A stretch of 64,000 bases of DNA from Thermosyntropha sp. (GCF_017656155.1 NZ_JACDOH010000009.1:35665-99664), one strand, 5' to 3'. Counted from the stretch's first letter, positions 37,590 to 45,821 are shown. A program made the numbers and translations. The notes: a model not told the origin generated them from the sequence alone.

Positions 37590-38435
37590 ATTTCAAAAAA
37601 ATAACCCCGTAAGGGGACGGAAACTCAGGAGCGGATTTAATTCGGACGGTTCCACAGATGGATTTCAAAAAAATAACCCCGTAAGGGGACGGAAACTGCC
37701 AGCATATGAATTTCGCGCCTAGTAAGCCCCTGATTTCAAAAAAATAACCCCGTAAGGGGACGGAAACGATTTACACTTGGTGGCAATAACTGAATCCCCA
37801 TATTTCTACATTTCAAAAAAATAACCCCGTAAGGGGACGGAAACCTGCCAAGTCTGACCATTATCCCAAGACGCATGAATTTCAAAAAAATAACCCCGTA
37901 AGGGGACGGAAACCAATTCTTTCGTGTTTGTTGCCCCGTCATATTTCCAGATTTCAAAAAAATAACCCCGTAAGGGGACGGAAACAGGCGACCAAAGGCG
38001 GGAATGGCGAAAATAAGGCATTAAATTTCAAAAAAATAACCCCGTAAGGGGACGGAAACTTGTTCCTGAAAAGCCAGCCTTAGCTTGTCCTCTCTAGATA
38101 ATTTCAAAAAAATAACCCCGTAAGGGGACGGAAACAATCAGAAATTCAGGAATCAGAGAATCATGAGAATATTTCAAAAAAATAACCCCGTAAGGGGACG
38201 GAAACTATTTCTCCCGGAAGACTTCCGGGAGATTAGTGTTTTTAAAAATTTCAAAAAAATAACCCCGTAAGGGGACGGAAACCCTTCGTATAACACTGCA
38301 TCTGTAGCAATTTTTTCTTTTTCATTTCAAAAAAATAACCCCGTAAGGGGACGGAAACGCTGATAACTCAGCCACCAATTCTGGATTTTCCTCCAGAAGC
38401 ATTTCAAAAAAATAACCCCGTAAGGGGACGGAAAA
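37590..38435 (+). CRISPR. CRISPR array, 12 repeats of 35 bases, 11 spacers
   Basis: Repeats begin ATTTC, run through an A tract to a CCCC-GTAA-GGGG hairpin (a GNRA-type loop) and end ACGGAAAC. Starts: 37590, 37662, 37733, 37810, 37879, 37951, 38025, 38101, 38171, 38248, 38324, 38401. Spacers are 34-42 bases. All repeats look identical except the last, whose final base is A instead of C, marking the distal end. The last 8 bases fit a type III crRNA handle. Spacer 9 holds a 21-base palindrome. Same strand as the cas operon. Confidence 0.98.
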
Positions 38436-38442
38436 ATAAAAA

Positions 38443-38491
38443 ATCCCTTTGATGTTTCACGTGAAACATTAAAGGGATCTCTTCTTTTTTT
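38443..38491. terminator. Bidirectional terminator closing the array, with parS at its apex
   Basis: An 18-base arm from 38443 (ATCCCTTTGATGTTTCAC) pairs with the arm to 38478, one G-U pair. On minus the stem is followed at once by TTTTTATTTTT; on plus a T run comes six bases later. It would stop both array transcription and antisense entry. Confidence 0.8.
38453..38468. promoter_or_regulatory. parS site 1
   Basis: TGTTTCACGTGAAACA, a perfect match to the conserved ParB-binding palindrome, at the tip of the array-end hairpin, about 3.4 kb from parB. Confidence 0.92.
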
Positions 38492-38555
38492 ACCGGGCAG
38501 CAGGAATTTTATTTTTTTAAGACGAACCTGTATACTAAAACCTGGAGGGAAAATT

Positions 38556-40001
38556 ATGGCATGGACAGTTGATCTCGAAAATACTTTACAAGAAAAAATC
38601 TCCTTTTGGCTCAATCTGACTTCTCCAAACGAAGTGAATGAATTTTACACTCGGGAAATTCTACCCCTTTCTCTAAAAAAATTTAAAGCCAGCTATCACA
38701 ATCCAAACTACCTATATGACTCAGTTATCATGCCCCTGGGCAATTCTTGGCAGGCATTGGTGCACAGCATGTCTGTCCTTTCATCTGATGAATTTTTTAT
38801 ACTCTATTCCCCTGAAACCCGCAAATACCTTGATTTCATTTATCATTATGCTGATCTACGTCCATCAAGTATAATAAGCCGGGAAATCAAAGACAGCAAT
38901 AACGCACTAGAAGTCTACAAAGCCATTAAGGAGTATTTTACTGGCAAATCTCCGCAAAAAGCGGCAGTTGACTTTACTGGTGGAACCAAGAGCATGTCCA
39001 TAGGCTCCCTTCTGGCCGGAACTGTCTTGGGAATAAAAGATTTTTTTTATATCGGCAATGAACCCGGCACTTATATTGATAAATTCCGCCGTCCCCGCCC
39101 CGGTTCGGAAATTATGGTAAAAGTTGAACATCCTCTAGCCGTATTCGGCGACCTGGAAGCAGAAAAGGCCAAAAGCCTGGCTTTTGAATACAACTACCGC
39201 AGTGCCGCTCTAATCTATAATGAACTGCTGGACAAAGTCCCTGACCCGCGCGAATTCGAACTCTATTATCTTCTCCTTTCCGCATATGAAGCATGGGATA
39301 ACCTGGAACTTAAACAGGCCTTTCTTTCCATGCAAAAACTACTTTCAAAAATTACCCAATACAGCAGTGAATATCCACAATCCGTTTTTACACGCAACCT
39401 GCCTATCTTGGTTCAACAACACGCTTTTCTGCAAAAACTGCAGATTTTGAATCAGAACAAAAATGTGGAAATTTTCAAAGATCGGAAACTTGCAATCGCT
39501 CTGCTTATGACCATTTACACTAACGCTCTGCGCCGGGAAAAACAAGGAAAGCTGGACATGGCTGCCCTCTTGCTTTATCGCATATTGGAAATGGTTTCAC
39601 AGTTTACACTGCTTTTAAATTACGGTCTGGATACTGCCCACCCCGACTACAGTAAACTGCCGGTCGCTGAAAGCGAGCTCCTGGCTCTATTTACTGAAGA
39701 GTACAGGCGCTTAGGTCTGCGCCAGCCTTCTGAACTACCCCTGCAAATTTCCCTGATGCAGGGCTATATCCTGCTGAAAGTCTTAAACGACCCTCTTACT
39801 TCTAATCTTGATCTCCGTGCATTGAGCGGTCAAAGCGAAATCAGGAATAATACCATATTTGCCCACGGCTTCAGTTTTATAAGAAAAGAAAGCTATCAAA
39901 AATTTAAATCAATGGTTCAGGAATGTCTGGCCCGATTTTTAATACAGAACGATACGTGTTTAGAAAAAGAGCTGGACAAATTTTCTTTTATAATTTTGTA
40001 A
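38556..40001 (+). CDS. CARF-HEPN ribonuclease (TIGR02710/Csm6-like)
   Basis: 481 residues. An N-terminal CARF domain (about 50-190) has MPLGNSWQAL and the ligand motif DFTGGTKSMS (139-148). The helical C-terminal part ends in a HEPN active site R430-N-N-x4-H437 (RNNTIFAH). Cyclic oligoadenylate made by Cas10 should bind the CARF and switch on RNA cleavage. ATG after CTGGAGGG; a TATACT box at 38531 may drive it. It is followed 12 bases later by a second CARF gene. The call rests on motif layout. Confidence 0.87.
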   Translation: MAWTVDLENTLQEKISFWLNLTSPNEVNEFYTREILPLSLKKFKASYHNPNYLYDSVIMPLGNSWQALVHSMSVLSSDEFFILYSPETRKYLDFIYHYADLRPSSIISREIKDSNNALEVYKAIKEYFTGKSPQKAAVDFTGGTKSMSIGSLLAGTVLGIKDFFYIGNEPGTYIDKFRRPRPGSEIMVKVEHPLAVFGDLEAEKAKSLAFEYNYRSAALIYNELLDKVPDPREFELYYLLLSAYEAWDNLELKQAFLSMQKLLSKITQYSSEYPQSVFTRNLPILVQQHAFLQKLQILNQNKNVEIFKDRKLAIALLMTIYTNALRREKQGKLDMAALLLYRILEMVSQFTLLLNYGLDTAHPDYSKLPVAESELLALFTEEYRRLGLRQPSELPLQISLMQGYILLKVLNDPLTSNLDLRALSGQSEIRNNTIFAHGFSFIRKESYQKFKSMVQECLARFLIQNDTCLEKELDKFSFIIL

Positions 40002-40013
40002 GGAGGTTAATAA

Positions 40014-41054
40014 ATGCGCAAAATTTTGTGTACAGTTGGAACTTCACTAATAAACAACGCCAGTCGTTCTCATTGGAAAACGTCATCTGCATCGGCTCTT
40101 TCGGATTTCATAAAGCACAAAGGGGAAAAAACTGCCGGCGCAGAAACTAATTCTTTAAGCCATATACTGCAGGAAAAAGATCATATTCTCTTTCTTCACT
40201 CCCAGACAGAGGAAGGCTATTTATGTGCAGATGCTCTATGCCGCTACTATGCTGACAGGGGATTCAGCGTCAAATCCCGTGAAATAAAGGGGCTTACTTA
40301 TACCCACAACTCCTTTGCCCTGCACGGGCTCCGTTCCCTTATCTCTGCCCTTACTGATGAAATCCGTATAAGCCGCCGTATGTCAATACAGCCAGTAATT
40401 AACGCAACAGGCGGCTTTAAAGCCGAAATTGCTTATGCTACCTTAGTCGGGCTTATCTTTCAGGTACCTGTCTACTATATTCATGAACTCTTTCAGGATA
40501 TTATCGAAATGCCTCCCCTCCCTGTAAACTGGGATCCGTCCCTTTTTATCGCCCATGAGGATTTTTTTGATTGGATCGCCCAAGAATTTCGGCGTAAAGA
40601 AAAGGTTCTAAACCGCTTAAAAGGACGTCCTCATGAGATCAATATGTTCCTTCACGAGGATAGTGAAGGCTATATAACTTTATCCCCGGCTGGTGAAGTC
40701 TACTACCAGGCCTTCTGCCATTTGAAGGAAAAAGCCAAGAAAGTTATGATATCGGAAAAAGCCCTGCGCTACTTTAAAAATCTGGATTCAACCCGGCAGG
40801 AAATATTTTCCCGCCTCATTAAAAAGCTTAATCTAGAACAGGTACGCAGTGCCTGTGCCCGGCAGGAACCTACCACCGACTGCTTTATTTACCCCACTGG
40901 AAATACTAAAGAGAGGATTTTCTATTTTACCGATGAAAACAAAGTTCTTCATATATGTGAACTGGCACAGCATGGGGACAATTATGAAGAACTCCACAAG
41001 CGCAGGGTAAATAAAGCCAATTATACCAGGTTTATCCCTTTTGAATTTGCTTAG
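40014..41054 (+). CDS. CARF protein with RelE-like C-terminus (Cami1-like)
   Basis: 346 residues. N-terminal CARF of the APE2256/TIGR02619 type (about 1-180: CTVGTSL and NATGGFKAE). A middle linker (about 195-240) may be a winged helix. The C-terminal about 100 residues look like a RelE/ParE toxin (basic helices, then ERIFYFTDENKVLHICELA and a KRRVNKANY tail). Cami1, a known CARF-RelE fusion, cuts ribosome-bound mRNA on cyclic tetra-adenylate binding. Some CARFs of this type also degrade the signal. ATG after AAGGAGGT. The RelE call is by eye and needs structural support. Confidence 0.72.
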   Translation: MRKILCTVGTSLINNASRSHWKTSSASALSDFIKHKGEKTAGAETNSLSHILQEKDHILFLHSQTEEGYLCADALCRYYADRGFSVKSREIKGLTYTHNSFALHGLRSLISALTDEIRISRRMSIQPVINATGGFKAEIAYATLVGLIFQVPVYYIHELFQDIIEMPPLPVNWDPSLFIAHEDFFDWIAQEFRRKEKVLNRLKGRPHEINMFLHEDSEGYITLSPAGEVYYQAFCHLKEKAKKVMISEKALRYFKNLDSTRQEIFSRLIKKLNLEQVRSACARQEPTTDCFIYPTGNTKERIFYFTDENKVLHICELAQHGDNYEELHKRRVNKANYTRFIPFEFA

Positions 41055-41111
41055 CTATTAATACACCAGTTCCTTATTATTGTTTCACTTTGCTTCCGAT
41101 TTAGACAAAAA

Positions 41112-41127
41112 TGTTTCACGTGAAACA
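41112..41127. promoter_or_regulatory. parS site 2
   Basis: Perfect TGTTTCACGTGAAACA in the convergent gap between the CARF-RelE gene and the NERD gene, immediately before their terminator. Confidence 0.95.
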
Positions 41128-41131
41128 TTAC

Positions 41132-41159
41132 AAAGCGGGGAAATTTTCTCCCCGCTTTT
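41132..41159. terminator. Bidirectional terminator between the CARF-RelE and NERD genes
   Basis: AAAGCGGGGA/TCCCCGCTTT, a 10-bp stem with a 7-base loop and T/A tails on both sides. Confidence 0.85.
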
Positions 41160-41164
41160 ATTTG

Positions 41165-41860
41165 CTATCTGATTTCTGCCTTTTTCTTTTCAATATCGGC
41201 AATATGTTTTTCTTTTACTGCTGCATCAACCCTGCTGAATCTCTTGAGCACAGAGTATATTTCATCAATCTGCTCAACAGTAAAATAAGTTGGCCGTTTT
41301 TTCATATTTTCTGCGACTCTTTTTCTTAATAACTGCCTCGGCACAACTTCTACATTTGAAGAAAAGAATTTTATATCCTTCAATGTGCAACGCTCGCTAA
41401 AAACTATATAAGAAATATATGCTTCATCCTGAATATCAGGCAGAGTATTTTTTAGTGCACTTATATGAGCTTTATTCTGCCATATGGGATTAAAAAAGCG
41501 ATTTTTCTGACTTTTCCCCAAAACCTGAAGCCAATACTTATTTTTTTCATTTCCATAAATAAATCCGCTGTAATTTTTGGATTCAATAACATATATACCG
41601 GTTTCCGCTATCATTATTAAATCAATTTCAGTCGTTTCTTCCTTACCTTCTTTGGGAAGGTAGACGTTGGCCAAAATTTTCTTATGATCAGGCAGCTTTT
41701 CAAGATAAACAAAAGATAAAAATTCTCCGTATCTGCCTTTATCCAAAACAGTTGTCCAAAAACCGTTCCCCGTTTCTTTTTGATAGGCAGAATTGCGATA
41801 AACAAGATAACGGGGTAAAAAGCCAATCCCCGCCAACAGGGCAAAAGCCAAAAATGGCAA
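41165..41860 (-). CDS. NERD-domain nuclease-related protein, start region disrupted by an amber codon
   Basis: 231 residues from TTG 41860. A short hydrophobic N-terminus is followed by a NERD domain (about 40-165: GRYGEFLSFVYLEKL, TEIDLIMIAETGIYVIESKNYSG, with the D..E.K-like metal motif of related nucleases). A far better ATG at 41878, with GGTGGAGGG in front, is in the same frame but is followed by GAA then TAG. Translation may reinitiate at the TTG six codons on, or the gene may be damaged. It lies between the CRISPR effectors and parB. NERD function is poorly known. Confidence 0.78.
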   Translation of the reverse strand: MPFLAFALLAGIGFLPRYLVYRNSAYQKETGNGFWTTVLDKGRYGEFLSFVYLEKLPDHKKILANVYLPKEGKEETTEIDLIMIAETGIYVIESKNYSGFIYGNEKNKYWLQVLGKSQKNRFFNPIWQNKAHISALKNTLPDIQDEAYISYIVFSERCTLKDIKFFSSNVEVVPRQLLRKRVAENMKKRPTYFTVEQIDEIYSVLKRFSRVDAAVKEKHIADIEKKKAEIR

Positions 41861-41904
41861 AACAATTATCTATTCCATAAACCCTCCACCTTTCAAAGGT
41901 TACC

Positions 41905-42747
41905 CTATTCAATAATTCCCCACATTTCCAATATCCTCTGTAAATCATCCTCACTGTAATAGGTAATCTCAATCTTGCCTCCCCGCCGGGTTCTGCTTAT
42001 TTTAGCCTTAGTCCCCAGATAATTCTGTAGCTTTTCCTCCAAGTCGGCAATTTCAGGTTCTTTTGAAACCGACGAATTTTTTTTACGAGTCTGCACTTTT
42101 TTCTCCGCTTCTCTGACCGTTAAACTGTTTTTTAAAATTTCTTCGGCTGTTTTAAGCTGTTCTTCCGGGTTCTCAAGAGCTAATAAAGCACGGGCATGTC
42201 CTGCGGTCAATTTGCCTTTTTCCAAAAGTTCTATGATTTTTTCCGGCAGATTAAGGAGTCGCATGGTATTGGCAATATAGCTACGGCTTTTGCCCAGTTT
42301 TTCTGCCAGTTCTTCCTGGGTATAGCCAAATCTTTCAATCATTTGCTTAAATGATCTTGCCTCTTCTATCGGTGTTAAATCATCCCTCTGCAGGTTTTCG
42401 ATAAGTGCAATCTGTGCCGCTTTTTCATCATCGGTTTCCATAATCAGGGAAGGTATCGTTTTAAGTCCTGCCATCTTTGCCGCCCTGAATCTGCGCTCAC
42501 CGGCAATGATTTCATAAGTATCATCTTTTTTACGGAGTATTACCGGCTGTAAAACTCCATTTTCCTTTACAGATGAAGCTAATTCAGCCAGGCTTTCCTC
42601 ATCAAACAGCTTACGGGGCTGGTCAGCACGCGGAAAAATTAAATCTATATCAATTTCCATAACCTTTTCTTTTTCAGAATCATTTGATAAATTTTCAGTA
42701 AAAAGAGCATCTAAACCTCTACCTAATCCTCTTTCTTTTCTGGACAC
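41905..42747 (-). CDS. parB: Chromosome-partitioning protein ParB (Spo0J)
   Basis: 280 residues. An N-terminal CTPase domain with GERRFRAAK and ENLQRDDLTPIEEA, a central helix-turn-helix (LAEKLGKSRSYIANTMRLL) that reads parS, and a C-terminal dimerisation end. ParB spreads from parS and loads condensin. The GTG at 42747 is 9 bases from AGGAGG; TTG two codons earlier is too close. It overlaps the end of parA. Three perfect parS sites lie within 4.5 kb. Confidence 0.96.
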   Translation of the reverse strand: MSRKERGLGRGLDALFTENLSNDSEKEKVMEIDIDLIFPRADQPRKLFDEESLAELASSVKENGVLQPVILRKKDDTYEIIAGERRFRAAKMAGLKTIPSLIMETDDEKAAQIALIENLQRDDLTPIEEARSFKQMIERFGYTQEELAEKLGKSRSYIANTMRLLNLPEKIIELLEKGKLTAGHARALLALENPEEQLKTAEEILKNSLTVREAEKKVQTRKKNSSVSKEPEIADLEEKLQNYLGTKAKISRTRRGGKIEITYYSEDDLQRILEMWGIIE

Positions 42748-43501
42748 GCTCAATCACCTCCTGTGCTAATTCTTGGTATGCTTCAGCACCTCTAGAGCGG
42801 GGATCATAAACTATAATCGGCTGTCCATGGCTAGGAGCTTCGCTCAAGCGGACACTGCGGGGAATAATGGTTCGGTAGATTTCCTTTTTAAAGTGTTTTT
42901 TTACTTCGTCTACTACCTGGATGGAAAGATTTGTCCTGCCATCAAACATAGTAAAAACAATCCCCTCGATTTTAAGCCTGGAATTCAGACGTTTTTGCAC
43001 CAGTTTTATTGTTTCCATAAGCTGGCTCAATCCTTCTAAAGCGTAGTATTCACATTGCAACGGAATTATAACTGAATCAGCTGCATTTAAGGCATTAACT
43101 GTGAGCAATCCTAGAGATGGTGGACAATCAATAAAAATATAATCATATTCATCTTTCAAAACATCTATACCCATTTTTAAAGCACTCTCCCTGTGCTCAT
43201 GAAAAGCCAGTTCTACTTCTGCTCCTGCCAATTGGATAGTAGAAGGTAAAATTTCCAGATTGTTAATTCTGGTTTCTAATTTAACTTTATAAGGTTCAAT
43301 TTCCCCTATAAGGACATTATACAGGCAGTTCTTGACCTTCTTTCGGTTGATTCCCAGACCACTGGTAGCATTGCCCTGAGGGTCGAGATCAAGAATAAGA
43401 ACTTTATATCCCATTCTGGCAATACAGGCACTCAGATTTATTGCCGTAGTAGTCTTGCCCACCCCTCCCTTTTGGTTGGCTACAGCTATTATCATCCCCA
43501 T
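42719..43501 (-). CDS. parA: Chromosome-partitioning ATPase ParA (Soj)
   Basis: 260 residues. Deviant Walker A KGGVGKTT near the start, then DLDPQGNATSGLG and FIDCPPSLGLLT. It forms DNA-bound ATP dimers that ParB displaces, moving origins apart; it also influences DnaA in other Firmicutes. The ATG at 43501 follows AAAGGAGC; upstream frame extension lacks support. A parS site is 96 bases upstream. Confidence 0.96.
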   Translation of the reverse strand: MGMIIAVANQKGGVGKTTTAINLSACIARMGYKVLILDLDPQGNATSGLGINRKKVKNCLYNVLIGEIEPYKVKLETRINNLEILPSTIQLAGAEVELAFHEHRESALKMGIDVLKDEYDYIFIDCPPSLGLLTVNALNAADSVIIPLQCEYYALEGLSQLMETIKLVQKRLNSRLKIEGIVFTMFDGRTNLSIQVVDEVKKHFKKEIYRTIIPRSVRLSEAPSHGQPIIVYDPRSRGAEAYQELAQEVIERVQKRKRIR

Positions 43502-43596
43502 CTTTAAGCTCCTTTCTGAAGACTCCATAGTAAATTTCTTGATATATAATAAAAAACCTGCCTTAAACCATATTTATTGTAATCAAAATTTAAAAA

Positions 43597-43612
43597 TGTT
43601 TCACGTGAAACA
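43597..43612. promoter_or_regulatory. parS site 3
   Basis: Perfect TGTTTCACGTGAAACA in the parA upstream region, where bound ParB could also repress parAB. Confidence 0.95.
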
Positions 43613-43891
43613 TCCTGTCCTTGTAAAAAGGTTAGTATTCAATACATATATTTATTTTCATTTTTTAAAATCTGACAAAATATAAAAAATTCAAAAATAC
43701 AGAATTATTTTTTTTTAATTCTTTTTGTAATAAAATATGTTTTTGTATTATAATCATGTCAAAGTAACTTATTTTAGTTTTTTTATTACACTTTCATGAC
43801 ACTATTTGGCTCACAATACAAGTAATATTACACTACTAGTTTTTTATCACTCTTCCACTAAAAAAATCTGGAGAGGGTAAGGGGGATTAAT
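43613..43891. other. AT-rich intergenic region between parA and the first CoA-transferase operon
   Basis: Contains a likely plus-strand promoter, TTGTAA (43725-43730) and TATAAT (43749-43754) with an 18-base spacer, about 140 bases before the gctA-like ATG. I see no gene. Confidence 0.5.
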
Positions 43892-44989
43892 ATGACAACC
43901 AATTTTGAGTACAACCAGGAAGCACTAAAAAACCTGCAGATTGATGATCCCAGTATTTTAGACCGCCTTATCGATGGAGAATCAGCCCGCCAAGCTCACC
44001 TTAAAAAAGAGCGAGGCAAAGTTGACAAAAGAATATCGCTGAAAGAAGCAGTCCAGGAGTTTGTCAAAGACGGGGACATTTATGCGGACAGCGGGTTTAG
44101 CTATGTTCGCACTCCTCTGCAGGCACTTTTTGAAGTAATGCGCCAGGGAAAAAAAGATTTACAGGGAATAGGATCACCCAACACTAATCACAGCTATGGA
44201 ATACCCTACGGGACTTTTTCTTATTCACACAATTCTTATCTAGGAGCAGAAATGCGGGGAACCGACCGCAGCTACAGCAAAGCAGTAAAAGAAAAAAAAG
44301 TAAAAATCCTTTCCGAATGGAGCCACGGTTCAATGGGATTAGGCTTTAAAGCTGCCCAGATGGGAGCTCCTTATATCGCCTCAAAATCACTCTTAGGCAG
44401 CGATATAATAAAATATAATCCTTATGTAAAAGTTGTAGAAAATCCTTTCAAAAAAGATAAAGACCCGGTATGCCTTATTCCCGCACTTTATCCGGATGTA
44501 GTATTTATCCATGTCCAGTGGGCAGATAAATACGGTAATGCCCGCATCTACGGCCCGGCAGTAAATGACATTGCATTAGCAGTAGCAGCACGAAAAGTTA
44601 TAATAACCGCTGAAGAAATAGTCCCTGAATCAGATCTTCGCAATACTACCAACACTAATGTTATACCATTTATGTTTGTCGATGCAGTAGTTCATCTGCC
44701 TTATGGAGCAGTTCCCGGCAACTGCCCCGGCTATTATTATTGGGCCCGTGAATTCTGGGAATGGGGAATCAGAATCGCCTTATCCGGCAAAGATGACAAA
44801 TATCGTGACAGTTTCTGGGATTACTGGGTATTTGACTGTAAAGATCAGTTTGACTTCATAGAAAAATTGGGCGGAATACGCTGGCTTAACAAGCACCAGG
44901 TGATTGAAAGGGCTTTAAATGGCATAAATGAAGATGACGGAATAGATTTAAGCTACCAAAGCGTAATTCCAAAATGGGATGAAGAATAA
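43892..44989 (+). CDS. Glutaconate-type CoA-transferase subunit A (copy 1)
   Basis: 365 residues of the family I CoA-transferase alpha subunit. It has FVKDGDIYADSGFSYVRTP, EWSHGSMGLGFKAAQMGAP and LPYGAVPGNCPGYYYW. With subunit B it would move CoA between carboxylic acids. The substrate is unknown: glutaconate is the closest known model, but others are possible. ATG after AAGGGGGAT. It pairs with the B subunit 16 bases downstream. Confidence 0.85.
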   Translation: MTTNFEYNQEALKNLQIDDPSILDRLIDGESARQAHLKKERGKVDKRISLKEAVQEFVKDGDIYADSGFSYVRTPLQALFEVMRQGKKDLQGIGSPNTNHSYGIPYGTFSYSHNSYLGAEMRGTDRSYSKAVKEKKVKILSEWSHGSMGLGFKAAQMGAPYIASKSLLGSDIIKYNPYVKVVENPFKKDKDPVCLIPALYPDVVFIHVQWADKYGNARIYGPAVNDIALAVAARKVIITAEEIVPESDLRNTTNTNVIPFMFVDAVVHLPYGAVPGNCPGYYYWAREFWEWGIRIALSGKDDKYRDSFWDYWVFDCKDQFDFIEKLGGIRWLNKHQVIERALNGINEDDGIDLSYQSVIPKWDEE

Positions 44990-45005
44990 AAAAGGGGGGT
45001 ATAAT

Positions 45006-45791
45006 ATGTCAGTAGCACCTGCAAACCCTTTGGAAATGCTGGCTTATGTGGTATCAAAAAATATCCAGGATAAACAGATTGTATATGTAGGAACAGGTCT
45101 CCCAATGGTAGGAGCAATACTCGCCAAGAAAACCCATGCACCAAATATCACTCTGGTATATGAAAGCGGTGGACAAGATCCGATAGAAGGATCTATGCCG
45201 TGGTCAGTAGCTGACCCGGTTACCTGGAGAAAATCTCCTATAACAATGGAAATGCCACTATCATTTGCACAGGCTGCCAACGGCTATGTTGATGTTGCTT
45301 TCCAGGGAGCTGCTCAGATTGACATGTACGGCAATCTCAACACCCATATAATAGGGAATGACTTTTTAAATCCTAAAGCTCGCCTGACCGGCAGCGGCGG
45401 CGGCAATGACCTTATATCGCTTACTGAAAATACCATAATAGTAGGACTGCAAACCCCGGAAAAGTTCCCGGTCAAACTGGACTTTATAACCAGCCCGGGA
45501 CATTTATACGGAGGAAACTCCCGCAAAGAAGCCGGCCTTTTAGGAAACGGCCCGGTAGCAGTAATAACTCAGCTGGGAGTATATGACTTTGAACCGGTAA
45601 CTAAACGCATGCGCATTAAAAGCCTACATCCTGGAATAACCATAGAAATTGCCCAGGCCTGCACCGGCTTTGAGCTTTTAGTTCCCGAAGGAGAAATCCC
45701 GGTAACAGAAACTCCTCCTCTTGATGTATTGGAAATCCTACGCAATGAAGTAGACACGCAAAAAATGTTCATAAGTTTCCCGCCTCAATAA
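45006..45791 (+). CDS. Glutaconate-type CoA-transferase subunit B (copy 1)
   Basis: 261 residues. VYESGGQDP holds the catalytic glutamate (Glu53), which forms the CoA-thioester. Also GSGGGNDLISL and the late MRIKSLHPGI. ATG after GGGGGG. It closes operon 1, followed by a perfect terminator. Confidence 0.87.
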   Translation: MSVAPANPLEMLAYVVSKNIQDKQIVYVGTGLPMVGAILAKKTHAPNITLVYESGGQDPIEGSMPWSVADPVTWRKSPITMEMPLSFAQAANGYVDVAFQGAAQIDMYGNLNTHIIGNDFLNPKARLTGSGGGNDLISLTENTIIVGLQTPEKFPVKLDFITSPGHLYGGNSRKEAGLLGNGPVAVITQLGVYDFEPVTKRMRIKSLHPGITIEIAQACTGFELLVPEGEIPVTETPPLDVLEILRNEVDTQKMFISFPPQ

Positions 45792-45793
45792 AA

Positions 45794-45821
45794 AAACCCG
45801 GCTTTAAAGCCGGGTTTTTTT
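45794..45821 (+). terminator. Terminator after CoA-transferase operon 1
   Basis: AAACCCGGCTTT faces AAAGCCGGGTTT, then a T tract. Confidence 0.92.

Noticed and set aside
37625..38400. Open frames in most spacer complements as proof of antisense targeting
   Set aside because: With 34-42 bases, one of three frames is open most of the time by chance. Only spacers 3 and 4, with recognisable motifs, are reported.
37736..38614. Minus-strand open frames repeating VSVPLRGYFFEI or FPSPYGVIFLK
   Set aside because: These are translations of the CRISPR repeat complement; a well-known false-gene pattern.
41083..41092. TGTTTCACTTTG as a fourth parS
   Set aside because: Only one half of the palindrome is present.
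41870..41872. TAG in the NERD gene read as pyrrolysine
   Set aside because: No pyrrolysine genes are seen, and codon 3 is an implausible place for it. A damaged start or reinitiation is simpler.
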